From Photobacterium aquimaris (lineage in GTDB: Bacteria > Pseudomonadota > Gammaproteobacteria > Enterobacterales > Vibrionaceae), in NCBI RefSeq assembly GCF_002954455.1, contig NZ_MSCC01000002.1:283501-347500 (forward strand): DNA of 64,000 nt, given 5' to 3'. The first letter of the stretch is position 1. Each line of letters starts with the position of its first letter. The notes under the pieces were generated by a model. The model saw nothing but the letters and a program-made list of their open reading frames with translations. It ran no database searches and had not been told where the DNA came from. This document shows, piece by piece, positions 34,921 to 44,630 of this stretch. The position numbers were made by a program, and so were the translations under genes.

Positions 34921-36315
34921 TTATTTATGCAACTGATCTTGCAAGATCAGCTGTTGGCAGAGTTCGGTTAATAACAGCGTACCGTAGCCTGTAGTAGCTT
35001 TGGCGTAAATTTTACGGTGAGTCATAAATGACATTGCTGCTGAATCAATATGGATCCACTTTTGATTGGGCTCGATAAAGTGCGATAAAAAGGTCGCTGC
35101 CACACATGGACTGCCATCAGGCTCTTCACTACCATGGCGAAGATCAGCAAAGTCGCTGTCTAACGCTGTGCTAAACATGTCACCACTAGGCATTGGCCAT
35201 AATGGCTCTGAGCACGCTTGACCTGCTGCTTTTGCATGGGCAATCAAATCATCGTTATTCCCCATTAATGACGCAAAAGCTTTGCCAAGCGCAATCCCTG
35301 TACCACCGGTTAAGGTTGCAATATCAATTAAATAGTCAGGTTGATAGTGTTGCTGAGCATAATGAAGCACATCGGCTAATACCATTCGTCCTTCGGCATC
35401 AGTGCTAATGATTTCTACACTGGTTTTATTGAGCATGGTGACCACATCACCGGGTTTAATCGCTGTGCCTGATGGCATGTTTTCCACTAAGCCACACAAT
35501 CCAATTACACGAATCGGTAATTGAAGTTGGGCGATAGCGTTTAATGCGCCAACAACGGCTGCCGCGCCGCCCATATCCACTTTCATGGTACTCATATAGC
35601 GCGGTTGTTTAATGCTAATACCACCAGAATCAAACGTGACCCCTTTGCCGACTAATGCCACTGTTAATTGAGGGTTTTGTGGATGATAATCAAGGCATAA
35701 TAACCGTGCTTCGCGATCACTACCTTGAGCAATACTCATTAAGCCACCAAAGCCTTGTTCAAGCATCATTGCATCATCAAGGTAAGATAATTCAATATTG
35801 TTGATCGCTAATGCTTCTACAGCCTCGACAAAGGATTGTGGATAAATAACATTGCCTGGTTTGTTGATTAACTCACGGGCGATAAGCTGGCTCTGCGCCA
35901 GAATTCTACCGTTTTCAAATGCACTATTATCGTCGATAGTGGCGTTAAGTAACGTGAAATTTGCCATTGTTGGAGCTAAAATTGGGCTATTGCTATGGTG
36001 ATAACGATAGGTAGATAATGCCAGTCCAAAAGATAACCATTTGAGCCACTGCTGGTGGCTATATTGGTTTGCAACAGTGTCATCAATGCACAGTTGTAAC
36101 GTTGTTGCTTGAGTAAATGTGGTTGCGATTAAATAGCCAATATCTTGAATATCCGCCACGGTAAATGCCGCTTTGCTGATCTCAGCATTAAAATTACTTA
36201 CATCTTGGTTGAGGGTTAATTGTTTATTATTCCTCGATGTAAGGTAAATGGTACGGGTTAATTGATCGCATTGTTGAGTGCGAGCAAAAGTAAGGGTTAA
36301 TAAGCTGCTATTCAT
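34921..36315 (-). CDS. leucyl aminopeptidase, M17 family (PepA-like)
   Basis: This is a 464-aa cytosolic metallopeptidase that removes N-terminal residues. The M17 signature appears as STDAEGRMVLAD (about residues 306-317; usually NTDAEGRL). The metal-binding Lys/Asp region is GKGVTFDSGGISIK (about 225-238). The N-terminal regulatory domain is divergent from housekeeping PepA. It overlaps the permease gene by one base and precedes the GlcNAc-asparaginase by 14 bp, so it probably trims peptide from imported glycopeptides. Confidence 0.9.
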   Translation of the reverse strand: MNSSLLTLTFARTQQCDQLTRTIYLTSRNNKQLTLNQDVSNFNAEISKAAFTVADIQDIGYLIATTFTQATTLQLCIDDTVANQYSHQQWLKWLSFGLALSTYRYHHSNSPILAPTMANFTLLNATIDDNSAFENGRILAQSQLIARELINKPGNVIYPQSFVEAVEALAINNIELSYLDDAMMLEQGFGGLMSIAQGSDREARLLCLDYHPQNPQLTVALVGKGVTFDSGGISIKQPRYMSTMKVDMGGAAAVVGALNAIAQLQLPIRVIGLCGLVENMPSGTAIKPGDVVTMLNKTSVEIISTDAEGRMVLADVLHYAQQHYQPDYLIDIATLTGGTGIALGKAFASLMGNNDDLIAHAKAAGQACSEPLWPMPSGDMFSTALDSDFADLRHGSEEPDGSPCVAATFLSHFIEPNQKWIHIDSAAMSFMTHRKIYAKATTGYGTLLLTELCQQLILQDQLHK

Positions 36316-37337
36316 TATCTTGTTCCGCCATCAGTAACAGGGTGAGGCATTTCAGTTTGAGTGGCTATCAGGGTTTCATCACTACGTTGCTGCCAGCGGC
36401 GCATGCCTTTGTGTGAACGTAATTGTGGGTTGGCGATTTCATCAACGGCAAAGTTTAATAACGATAAACCGATAGCAATAAAAATTAATGCCAAACATGG
36501 AGCGAGAATTTCCCACCATGCACCAATTAGCATCGATGAAGAGGTCTGAACGTTATATAGCATTACCCCCCAACTAATAGCGTTCGGATCACCTAGACCA
36601 AGAAACGATAAACTGGCTTCGGTCATGATTGCCAACAGTACACAGCCAATAAAGCTGGCACCAACAATCGACATTAGGTTAGGCAAGATCTCTACCGCAA
36701 TAATTCGCCAAGGTGACTCGCCTAACACTTCTGCCGCACGAATAAACTCTTTTTCACGCAAGGATAAGGTTTGAGATCGTACCACTCGCGCCCCCCATGC
36801 CCATGAGGTGATGGCGATAACAATCGCTATCGTAAATGGTCCGGCTTGACCAATAAACGCTGCAATAATAAACAGCAACGGTAATTGAGGGATCACCAGC
36901 ATGATGTTCATTGCCGCGGTCAGGATTTCATCGACCTTGCCGCCAAAATAGCCAGCAGAAACACCAATTAAGGTTGCCAGAAAACACACTAAAACCCCGG
37001 CACCTAAACCAACCGCAAGCGATGTGCGTGCGCCGTAGATTAATTGTGACCATACATCACGTCCCATACGGGTTGTGCCAAGAATATGGTCGGCTTTTTT
37101 TGACATCAGTAGGGTACGTTTATTGGTGGCTAAGTTTTTCGCAATCCAACCATCAGGGTTATTTTGAGCCGCTTTTACCACAAATGCTGGGTATTCATGC
37201 GGGTTGCCAGTACCTCTGTCGGGTGCATGGTTAGTGATCATTGGCGCAAACAGAGCTGCTAATACAAACACTACTAAAATACATAGTCCTGTTAATGACT
37301 TAGGGTTTCGAATTAATAATTGAATAATGCCTTTCAT
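36315..37337 (-). CDS. peptide-type ABC transporter permease (DppC/OppC family)
   Basis: This is a 340-aa inner-membrane protein with an N-terminal helix (about residues 15-35), a periplasmic segment, and five further helices. The EAA motif region for contact with the ATPase is EFIRAAEVLGESPWRII (about 195-211). The stop overlaps the aminopeptidase start by one base and the start lies one base after the DppB-like stop, so translation is coupled. No ATPase gene accompanies it. Confidence 0.9.
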   Translation of the reverse strand: MKGIIQLLIRNPKSLTGLCILVVFVLAALFAPMITNHAPDRGTGNPHEYPAFVVKAAQNNPDGWIAKNLATNKRTLLMSKKADHILGTTRMGRDVWSQLIYGARTSLAVGLGAGVLVCFLATLIGVSAGYFGGKVDEILTAAMNIMLVIPQLPLLFIIAAFIGQAGPFTIAIVIAITSWAWGARVVRSQTLSLREKEFIRAAEVLGESPWRIIAVEILPNLMSIVGASFIGCVLLAIMTEASLSFLGLGDPNAISWGVMLYNVQTSSSMLIGAWWEILAPCLALIFIAIGLSLLNFAVDEIANPQLRSHKGMRRWQQRSDETLIATQTEMPHPVTDGGTR

Positions 37338-37338
37338 G

Positions 37339-38325
37339 TTATCGATCTCCCTTACGTAGACGGGGGTCTAATAGCACAATTAATAGATCGGCCATAAAGT
37401 TAAAGAACAACATAAATAAGGTCATCAGTAATAATTGTCCTTGCAGTACCTGGTAGTCACGGGCATGAATCGCGTTTAGCAACACCGTTCCAAGACCTGG
37501 ATAATTAAAGATCATTTCAACAATTAACTGACCACTGATAGCAGTACCTAAAGCCATTGATAATGCCGTGACACTTGGTAGCATCGCATTACGCGCGGCA
37601 TAGTTAAAAATAACCCGATGCTCACTTAATCCTTTGGCTTTCGCCATGGTGATAAAGTCTTCGTTAAGCAGGTTGATCATGTTGTTACGCATGCTAATTA
37701 AAAAGCCGCCAATTTGGCTGACAGTGGCACATAGCAAAGGCAATGCGGCGTGATACATCACATCTTTATAAAATGCCCAACTAGACCAGTCAGGGGTGGT
37801 GCCTGAGGTATACGCATTGCCAATCGGAAACCACTCTAAGCCAATCGCAAAGGTGAACATCACTAGCATCGCAATCACCACCGAAGGAATAGATTGCACC
37901 ACCAGTGTACTTGGCGAAATAAAGGTGTCGTAATAACTGCCACGACGCCAAGCGGCAAAAATGCCCATCACAGAACCTATACAAAATGATAAAACGACCG
38001 CTGTTCCGGTTAAAAATAATGACCAGCCAATCGCGCTCCCGAGGAGATCATTTACCGATAATGGATAGAATTTAATTGATGTTCCCCATTGGCCGGTAAA
38101 TATATTGGCAAGATAAGAAAAATATTGCTCGTATAATGGGCCGTCAACAAAACCAAGCAATTTTTTCATTGCTTCAATACGTTCAGGGCTAACATGTGAG
38201 GTTGCATTGGCAAACATCATTGTCACAGGATCACCCGGCATTGCTCTGGGTAATATAAAGTTTAATGTTGCTGCAAATATTAGTGCGATAAAATAAAATG
38301 ATAATCGCCGAAAGAAAAAGCCCAT
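37339..38325 (-). CDS. peptide-type ABC transporter permease (DppB/OppB family)
   Basis: The protein is 328 aa with six membrane helices. The N-terminal RLSFYFIALIFAATLNFILPR and PGDPV are typical of DppB/OppB. The EAA region DFITMAKAKGLSEHRVI lies near residues 219-235. It is the first permease after the binding-protein gene and pairs with the DppC-like protein. Confidence 0.9.
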   Translation of the reverse strand: MGFFFRRLSFYFIALIFAATLNFILPRAMPGDPVTMMFANATSHVSPERIEAMKKLLGFVDGPLYEQYFSYLANIFTGQWGTSIKFYPLSVNDLLGSAIGWSLFLTGTAVVLSFCIGSVMGIFAAWRRGSYYDTFISPSTLVVQSIPSVVIAMLVMFTFAIGLEWFPIGNAYTSGTTPDWSSWAFYKDVMYHAALPLLCATVSQIGGFLISMRNNMINLLNEDFITMAKAKGLSEHRVIFNYAARNAMLPSVTALSMALGTAISGQLIVEMIFNYPGLGTVLLNAIHARDYQVLQGQLLLMTLFMLFFNFMADLLIVLLDPRLRKGDR

Positions 38326-38431
38326 CGTATTTATTCCTAATTAAGATTTGTTAGAGACATAACAATTAAAATACTGCTGTTAAATAACAACAGAATTAAT
38401 AAAGTCATGTATTCCTCGCCACTAAATAAAT

Positions 38432-38455
38432 ACCGTCATCACAAAGATGACGGCA
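38432..38455 (-). terminator. intra-operon hairpin after the binding-protein gene
   Basis: GCCGTCATC and GATGACGGT (minus strand) form a stem 10 bp after the stop codon of the solute-binding protein, followed by ATTTATTT. Such partial terminators keep binding-protein mRNA above permease mRNA. Confidence 0.55.
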
Positions 38456-38465
38456 TTATTTGGTA

Positions 38466-40130
38466 TTAGGCTTTTGGTTTTAAATCTAAGACGTGTAATA
38501 AACGCTCAGGTACACCAGCCCATGCTAATGGACGGCCTTTAGGGTTTTCTGTGCTCCACCAACCGGTAAAACGGCTTTCATTAAATTGGTAGACATCAAC
38601 CCCTGACATCACAGGAATAGTGATTTGATTTTCAGCAATGATTTTTTGAATTTTATGCGCAATCACTTTTTGTTGATCTTGATTGGCTGTTTTATAGAAA
38701 TTATCCAGTAATTGATCTAATTCTGCGTTTTTAAAAAAGTGCATTGCAAAGCGCGGCATGCTTGCACCTTCTTGATAACGTGAATGATAAGCACTGTTCC
38801 AATAACGGTATGGATCAGCACCGTTAAAGTAGTTGGTATAGGCCATATCATAAGTACCATTCGTCATCGCTTGGTTATAAACCGCAAAGTCAGAGGTTTT
38901 GGCTTTAACATCGATACCGGCCATTTGTAACTGTTCAACTCCAAGCTGAACGGTATTATTAAAATCAGTCCAACCTGTTGGCGATTGGATTGAAATTTCT
39001 ATTTTTTTACCGGTTGGTGTTTCAACATAACCATCACCATCGATATCTTTAAAGCCTGCTTTAGCAAGTAATGCTTTGGCATTATCAATATTGAAAGTAT
39101 TAAAGCCTTTGTATTGGTTATAAATATCTTGATCTGCCCAGAACTCTAAGCCTTTACCTAAGCCTGATGCATAATCATTAACGATGCCATTACCGTAAAA
39201 AGCGATATCAATGATTTTTTGACGATCAATCGCCATCGATAGCGCACGACGGAAATCAAGGGTATTAATCGCTTCGTTATTACCCGGATGCGGGGTTTTA
39301 AAGTTCATCATAAATGCTTGTGTACTTGCAGCCGGGTACCAATATTTATGATTAGGATTACGTGCAGCATACAGTGCATCAACGTCAGGAATAAAAGCAC
39401 TAGTCCAGTCGAGCTCTGACTTGATGATTTTGTTTAACAGTTGATCGTTATTGGCTATTTGTGGCACTCGTAAACAATCGACTTCAAGATTATCGTTATC
39501 CCAGTAATTAGGGTTACGACACTGAACGTATAATTGTGGAGTAAAAGTGTCGATTTCAGTGAAAGGGCCTGAGCCAACAGGATTTTCATTGGTAAATAGT
39601 TCTGGTTTTTCAATATCTTTCCAAATGTGTTTTGGCACGATAGGAATGGTAGATATTTCAAAAGGAAGGTTTGAGTTCGCTTCAGTTAATTCGAAAATAA
39701 CCTTGTTATCTTGTTGGCGAACGCTTTTGATCCAGCGATCCATACTTTTCGGATCAAGCTCTGGTTTGTCATGAATTAATTGGAATGAATACACCACATC
39801 ATCAGCAGTAAATGGAGTGCCATCAGACCATTTTACACCGTCACGAATCTCAAACGTAACTTGCATTAGATCGTCTGACATGTAGTAATTCTTAGCTAAT
39901 CGCATCACTGGTTTATTACCATGCATTTGGTTAAATACAACCAATGGCTCATAAATAAAGTCAGTTGTGGTACGTAAATTGGTTGCGAGGTAAGGGTTAA
40001 AGTTACGTATCATGGTGGGATAAAAATCAGCCACAATTGTTAGTTGATTTTTTTCAGCTGCAAAAGTTGTTGGGGCACATAATGCCGCCAATACTGCTAA
40101 CGCGAGCGTATGCACTTTATTTATGATCAT
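38466..40130 (-). CDS. periplasmic oligopeptide-type solute-binding protein (SBP_bac_5)
   Basis: A Sec signal peptide ends in PTTFA (about residue 24) and there is no lipobox Cys, so it is free in the periplasm. The 554-aa body has the class C binding-protein pattern: YEPLVVFNQ, GVKWSDGTPFTADDVVYSFQLIHD (read as two parts near residues 95-120), RRALSMAIDRQKII near 297 and the C-terminal lobe. It delivers peptides or sugars to the two permeases. The neighbouring mannosidase and asparaginase suggest glycan-bearing asparagine or glycopeptides as ligand. Confidence 0.9.
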   Translation of the reverse strand: MIINKVHTLALAVLAALCAPTTFAAEKNQLTIVADFYPTMIRNFNPYLATNLRTTTDFIYEPLVVFNQMHGNKPVMRLAKNYYMSDDLMQVTFEIRDGVKWSDGTPFTADDVVYSFQLIHDKPELDPKSMDRWIKSVRQQDNKVIFELTEANSNLPFEISTIPIVPKHIWKDIEKPELFTNENPVGSGPFTEIDTFTPQLYVQCRNPNYWDNDNLEVDCLRVPQIANNDQLLNKIIKSELDWTSAFIPDVDALYAARNPNHKYWYPAASTQAFMMNFKTPHPGNNEAINTLDFRRALSMAIDRQKIIDIAFYGNGIVNDYASGLGKGLEFWADQDIYNQYKGFNTFNIDNAKALLAKAGFKDIDGDGYVETPTGKKIEISIQSPTGWTDFNNTVQLGVEQLQMAGIDVKAKTSDFAVYNQAMTNGTYDMAYTNYFNGADPYRYWNSAYHSRYQEGASMPRFAMHFFKNAELDQLLDNFYKTANQDQQKVIAHKIQKIIAENQITIPVMSGVDVYQFNESRFTGWWSTENPKGRPLAWAGVPERLLHVLDLKPKA

Positions 40131-40412
40131 GAAGATTCCTTATTATAAATGTAGGGTATCAATTCCGTATAAGCATGATGAAAGTGGAGTGTTTGTATTA
40201 AGTACTATTATTTCTTTTTACGATAATTAACTTGAACATTGTCGCAAATGTTATTTTTTAATTTTATTATTTATTTAATCAAAGATGGGTCTCATTTTTA
40301 TATTTAATGATCCAATGGGAATAAAAATAATAAATAACAGCTGTAACAAGATACGCATATAATAATATGCGTATAAGTATTATTTTAAATAGTGGTTAGC
40401 TTAATTTATAAA

Positions 40413-42875
40413 TTAATAACTGCCACGAAGATGATATAAGGTTAAACTTTGTTTTAATGTCTCAAGGTTACATTCACCTTTATAATAAATTCGCTGTTTA
40501 TAACCACTAATATGGCTTGGTAATAAGGTAAAGCTACTATCACTAAAGCGACCTTGGCATTCAAGTTGTGGTTCAACAAATAATGCTGGATAGTCGCAGT
40601 CTAACTCTAACCAAATGGCATCGTTATTTTGGTGCCATTCAATAGTGATTGCTGGCTGTTGCAATTGTGCGTGTTTAAATAAACATGGGTAATGGTCATT
40701 TTCAGTCACGCTACCATCGGCACAGGTTAAGCGTACGTGGTAAAAGACCTGTTTAGCTGCTATCGCTGTTAATTGTTGATCAGATTGCCACAAAATTTCA
40801 CTACTATCAGGGGCTAACTGAGTATCCAGAGCCCAAGTTTCAAGTACATTGCCTTGCCAATCTACCTTGATCACCTTTCCGGTAATTGGCATTGATTGAT
40901 GATGGTCATTAACTACATGTAAGCATAATGGCTGTTGGGGTTGCTGAATAAACGTTGCCATCACAGGCGCAAAGAAACGTTTTGCATGGTGGTGCAGTTG
41001 TTTCCAACGCCCAGTATATTCAATACTTGACCATGAACTCACCGGCCAACAATCATTAAGTTGCCAGTAGAGAATGCCACGACAATGTTGTTTATGTGCT
41101 CGCCAAAATTCAGACGCGGTTTTAATCGCTATTGCTTGTTGTACTTGGCTTAAATAGAGCATATTGGCAAAACCAACCGGAAAGCGGAAATAGCGGGTAA
41201 ACATTTCAGTGATAATGCTATTACCGCGACCGTTCTTTTGATGTTGTTCAAACGTTGGTGAAGTAACGTTCCAATCTTCATCGTCAGCAAAGGTTTTTAC
41301 CGTTGGCAAAGAAGGCCATGATTGATAACCAAACTCTGAACAAAAACGTGGTTTTACACTGTGATAAGCGTCAAATGATTTACCCGAGTGCCACACATCC
41401 CAAAAATGCATATCGCCACGGTTGTCATCGTGCCATGCATCACCAAAATCTAATTCACCATTGCACGGCGAGCTGGCCCAAAAACGGCGGCTAGGATCGT
41501 ACTGTTCAACCACTTGTTGTAGCATACGATTTAACCGATCGTAGTTGACCACGTACTTTTCACGGTTGTGTTTAGATTCGTCATACCAGCCAATTGCGCC
41601 AATAACCTCGTTATCACCACACCACAAAGCGAGAGCGGGATGATCGGCTAAGCGTTTAACTTGGTCAACAATTTCTAATTCAACATCTGCGAGAAACTCC
41701 GGTGTCGATGGGTATAACGCGCAGGCAAACATCAGATCTTGCCACACTAATAACCCGAGCTCATCGCACAACTCATAAAAGATATCGTGCTCATACATGC
41801 CACCGCCCCAAACACGGATCATATTCATGTTGGCTGCGACCGCATCTTCTAATAGTTGTCGGTAACGTTCAGGTGTTTGGCGGCTAGGCAGGGCATCAAG
41901 AGGGATCCAATTGGCACCTTTCGCAGTAATTGGATTGCCGTTAACCACAAATGTCATTGCACTACCAATGGCATCGACTTGGGTATCTAAGGTTAATTCA
42001 CGTAGACCGAGCTTCTTAGTGATAGTGTGGTTATTAAGGGTGACTGTTAATGGGTATAGCGGTTGGTCACCATAACCTGCTGGCCACCAACGCTGTGGTT
42101 CAGTAACCGTAACTGTAATAGTGATGGTTTGAGGTCCTTTAACTGCGGCATCAATAGCAATAGTGTGTATTTGCTTATCAAAGTTAATTTCAAGTATTTG
42201 CGTGGTTTGTTCAGCTAAGATGTCACAATCAATCGTTAATGTGACGTCACAATCACCATTCGCTAACCATGTTTGTTGGGTGCGTACATGTTGCAAACGA
42301 GTGCTATAAACAGGAGTAAGTGTTAGTGAGTTATAGACCCCCGTAGATAATAAACAAATACCCCAGTCCCAACCTGCATGACATTGGGTTTTACGAAGAG
42401 TATTCATGTGTGGGATCTGATTATTACCGACCGCCCATGGCACAGCAAAAGGTAATCTATCTGCGCGGCGTTGGGCTTCAATATCATTACGGGCCAATGC
42501 AATACTGATGTGATTAGTGCCCTGTTGTAGGTAGGGCAGAATATCGACCTGATAGCAGCGAAACATATTACTGCAGCTTAATACTTGGGTACCGTTAACG
42601 TAGATACTCGCCATGGTATCGACAAACGATAAATTCAAATCTACAGCAGTGGCATCAAGTAGATTGCTATCAGCCGTAAACTCGCGAGTAAGTAACCATT
42701 CACTTTCACCTACCCACTGAATTAAGGTTTCATTGCAGCCATAATAAGGCTGAGGTAATAACTCTGCGTTAATAAGAGCGGAGTGAATATCACCAGGTAA
42801 GGTGCACGTAGTATGAATATGAGAATGCTGAGGTGAAGTGAGCGTCCACTGACCATCTAATGAAATATGAGACAC
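40413..42875 (-). CDS. GH2 family beta-mannosidase
   Basis: This is an 820-aa enzyme that releases beta-linked mannose, such as that of the Man-beta-1,4-GlcNAc core of N-glycans. The order is a jelly-roll domain with DWGICLLSTGVY near residue 155, immunoglobulin-like domain, TIM barrel and C-terminal domains. The acid/base Glu is in LWCGDNE (about residue 418) and the nucleophile Glu in FCSEFGYQS (about 513). I prefer the GTG at 42875 because AAGGA lies 8 bases upstream; the frame opens further to 42920. There is no signal peptide, so it works in the cytoplasm. Confidence 0.9.
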   Translation of the reverse strand: MSHISLDGQWTLTSPQHSHIHTTCTLPGDIHSALINAELLPQPYYGCNETLIQWVGESEWLLTREFTADSNLLDATAVDLNLSFVDTMASIYVNGTQVLSCSNMFRCYQVDILPYLQQGTNHISIALARNDIEAQRRADRLPFAVPWAVGNNQIPHMNTLRKTQCHAGWDWGICLLSTGVYNSLTLTPVYSTRLQHVRTQQTWLANGDCDVTLTIDCDILAEQTTQILEINFDKQIHTIAIDAAVKGPQTITITVTVTEPQRWWPAGYGDQPLYPLTVTLNNHTITKKLGLRELTLDTQVDAIGSAMTFVVNGNPITAKGANWIPLDALPSRQTPERYRQLLEDAVAANMNMIRVWGGGMYEHDIFYELCDELGLLVWQDLMFACALYPSTPEFLADVELEIVDQVKRLADHPALALWCGDNEVIGAIGWYDESKHNREKYVVNYDRLNRMLQQVVEQYDPSRRFWASSPCNGELDFGDAWHDDNRGDMHFWDVWHSGKSFDAYHSVKPRFCSEFGYQSWPSLPTVKTFADDEDWNVTSPTFEQHQKNGRGNSIITEMFTRYFRFPVGFANMLYLSQVQQAIAIKTASEFWRAHKQHCRGILYWQLNDCWPVSSWSSIEYTGRWKQLHHHAKRFFAPVMATFIQQPQQPLCLHVVNDHHQSMPITGKVIKVDWQGNVLETWALDTQLAPDSSEILWQSDQQLTAIAAKQVFYHVRLTCADGSVTENDHYPCLFKHAQLQQPAITIEWHQNNDAIWLELDCDYPALFVEPQLECQGRFSDSSFTLLPSHISGYKQRIYYKGECNLETLKQSLTLYHLRGSY

Positions 42876-43094
42876 GTAACAATCCTTATTATTGTGTGAA
42901 AATGAAACGAGACGAAACACAATGAAATAGGAGTGTATTACGATATAAATTGAATTAGCAGTGGATTAAGCATGCAATCACTGGACTTTTGTATCAATTT
43001 GAATGAATTGTGACCGCCGTAGATCACTTTTGCCGTCTGTTGCTAGTGTTACAATTAACAATAATTACGGTTTGATATTGAGGTAATGCAAATA

Positions 43095-43126
43095 AAAAAA
43101 GCAGTAGCGAAACGACTGCTTTTTTG
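43095..43126 (-). terminator. Rho-independent terminator of the AraC gene
   Basis: AAAAAAGCAGT and ACTGCTTTTTT pair around a 9-base loop, just after the araC-type gene stop (minus strand). Confidence 0.75.
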
Positions 43127-43130
43127 GGGC

Positions 43131-43973
43131 CTAATGAACGCGGTATTCGGTGGGCGTTTTACCCGTTTTGCGTTTAAATACACGACAAAAATAATTAGAA
43201 TCATGATAACCACAGCGATTAGCCACTTCTTCTAAACGGAAGTTGTAGCGCTTTAACATAAACTTTGCCCGCTCTAATCGTACCCAAGCGATATAATCGG
43301 CAAAACGCATATGACCTTCTTGACGAAATAAACGTGATAAGTGATTTGGCGAAATATTAAATCGTTCTGCAACAGTATTACGGTTGATGTTGCGATGGAA
43401 ATTTTCTTGAACGTAAATACAAATGCCTTTAAATAAATCTTGACTACGGCGCGTACAATCTGTGGTTGGCATTTCAAGCATATCTTTGCAGTAGCATAAT
43501 AACGCCATTAACAAGAATTTATCGGCTGGTTGTTTTTTCTTTTCGTGAGTCAAGCTTGATAGCGCATTGAGAATATGATCAATCGCATGGCTGCTACGCT
43601 GCGGCACACTGTATTTTTGAACATCATAAAAACCATCTTCATTGGCTCGCTTACTAACAAGACTAAAACCAAGTTGGCTTTTACCAAATAATAAACTGAG
43701 TACCGAGCATTCATGCTGCCAATCAGGTTTGTTCCAAGCATTGGCTGGAATAAATAATGCTTCACCCACCCCAAGAGTAACATTGGTGGCATCAGGCTGC
43801 TGACTATCAAAGGTATTGGTGTAATGACCTTTAAAGACTAATTCTAAGCGAGGAAAGTTAACTTGATAGCTTGATTCTAGTGGTGGTAATGAGTCACCTG
43901 CAAACCAAATGTCATTTAAAGACTCAAAATCAGTAATGGCACTATCGAGTAAATCGATAAAAATATTATGCAT
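43131..43973 (-). CDS. AraC-family transcriptional regulator
   Basis: The 280-aa protein has an N-terminal cupin-like sensor domain (about residues 1-170) and a C-terminal pair of helix-turn-helix motifs (NRNTVAERFNISPNHLSRLF, then LEEVANRCGYHDSNYFCRVF, about 200-270) that end with the usual GKTPTEYR. It lies between the beta-mannosidase gene and the PTS genes, so it probably senses a mannose-type sugar and controls one or both groups. Confidence 0.88.
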   Translation of the reverse strand: MHNIFIDLLDSAITDFESLNDIWFAGDSLPPLESSYQVNFPRLELVFKGHYTNTFDSQQPDATNVTLGVGEALFIPANAWNKPDWQHECSVLSLLFGKSQLGFSLVSKRANEDGFYDVQKYSVPQRSSHAIDHILNALSSLTHEKKKQPADKFLLMALLCYCKDMLEMPTTDCTRRSQDLFKGICIYVQENFHRNINRNTVAERFNISPNHLSRLFRQEGHMRFADYIAWVRLERAKFMLKRYNFRLEEVANRCGYHDSNYFCRVFKRKTGKTPTEYRVH

Positions 43974-44168
43974 CTCTTGCGTCTACTTATTGTTATTTTT
44001 CATGGACGTGGACTAATCAATCAATCTAGCTAACGTACCTTATGTGTGAATATGCGTATTATCACGTATCACGCCAGTTAACGCGATATAATGCTCTTGA
44101 ATTTGTTATCTTGATGCCAGTTTATTTGGTTGAGAACGCGGTTATGCGCATTTTTAAGCTGTTATAGA

Positions 44169-44206
44169 AAAAGCCACCTTAAATAACGTGATCTAAGGTG
44201 GCTTTA
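44169..44206 (-). terminator. Rho-independent terminator of the PTS operon
   Basis: AAAGCCACCTTA and TAAGGTGGCTTT form a 12-bp stem with TTTTTCTAT on the minus strand, about 50 bp after the EIIB gene. Confidence 0.8.
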
Positions 44207-44254
44207 TGTTGCGGAAATCAAGACACTGCGATTAAACAGTGTCTTTTAGGGCGA

Positions 44255-44569
44255 TTAAGCTTGTGCTAGATGCGCTTCAATTTTATCCATGATTTGCGGT
44301 GCTTTCTTTACTGCGTCAGCTACACCAACTCGAACAATCTTCTTACCAGCAAAACGCTCTTCATTTTTGATAGCGATATCTTTAGTTAGAATCACGATAT
44401 CAGCGTCAGCAACTTCACTCATGGTGATTTCGTTTTCAATACCGATAGAACCTTGGGTCTCAACTTTAACATCCCAACCTTTTGCTTTTGCAGCAACTTC
44501 TAATGCTTCTGCTGCCATGTACGTATGTGCAACACCAGATGGGCAAGATGTGATAGCTAATACTTTCAT
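44255..44569 (-). CDS. PTS fructose/mannose-type EIIB component
   Basis: This 104-aa protein passes phosphate from EIIA to the incoming sugar. The active Cys lies in TSCPSGVAHTYMAAEAL (about residue 8), the pattern of fructose-type EIIB. The start at 44569 has GGAG 7 bases upstream. It is encoded downstream of the separate EIIC gene. No EIIA gene is seen nearby. Confidence 0.92.
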   Translation of the reverse strand: MKVLAITSCPSGVAHTYMAAEALEVAAKAKGWDVKVETQGSIGIENEITMSEVADADIVILTKDIAIKNEERFAGKKIVRVGVADAVKKAPQIMDKIEAHLAQA

Positions 44570-44630
44570 GTGAATCTCCAAATTTGTTATTTAATGCGTT
44601 TAACGCGGTTGATAAATGAATGCGATGTTA

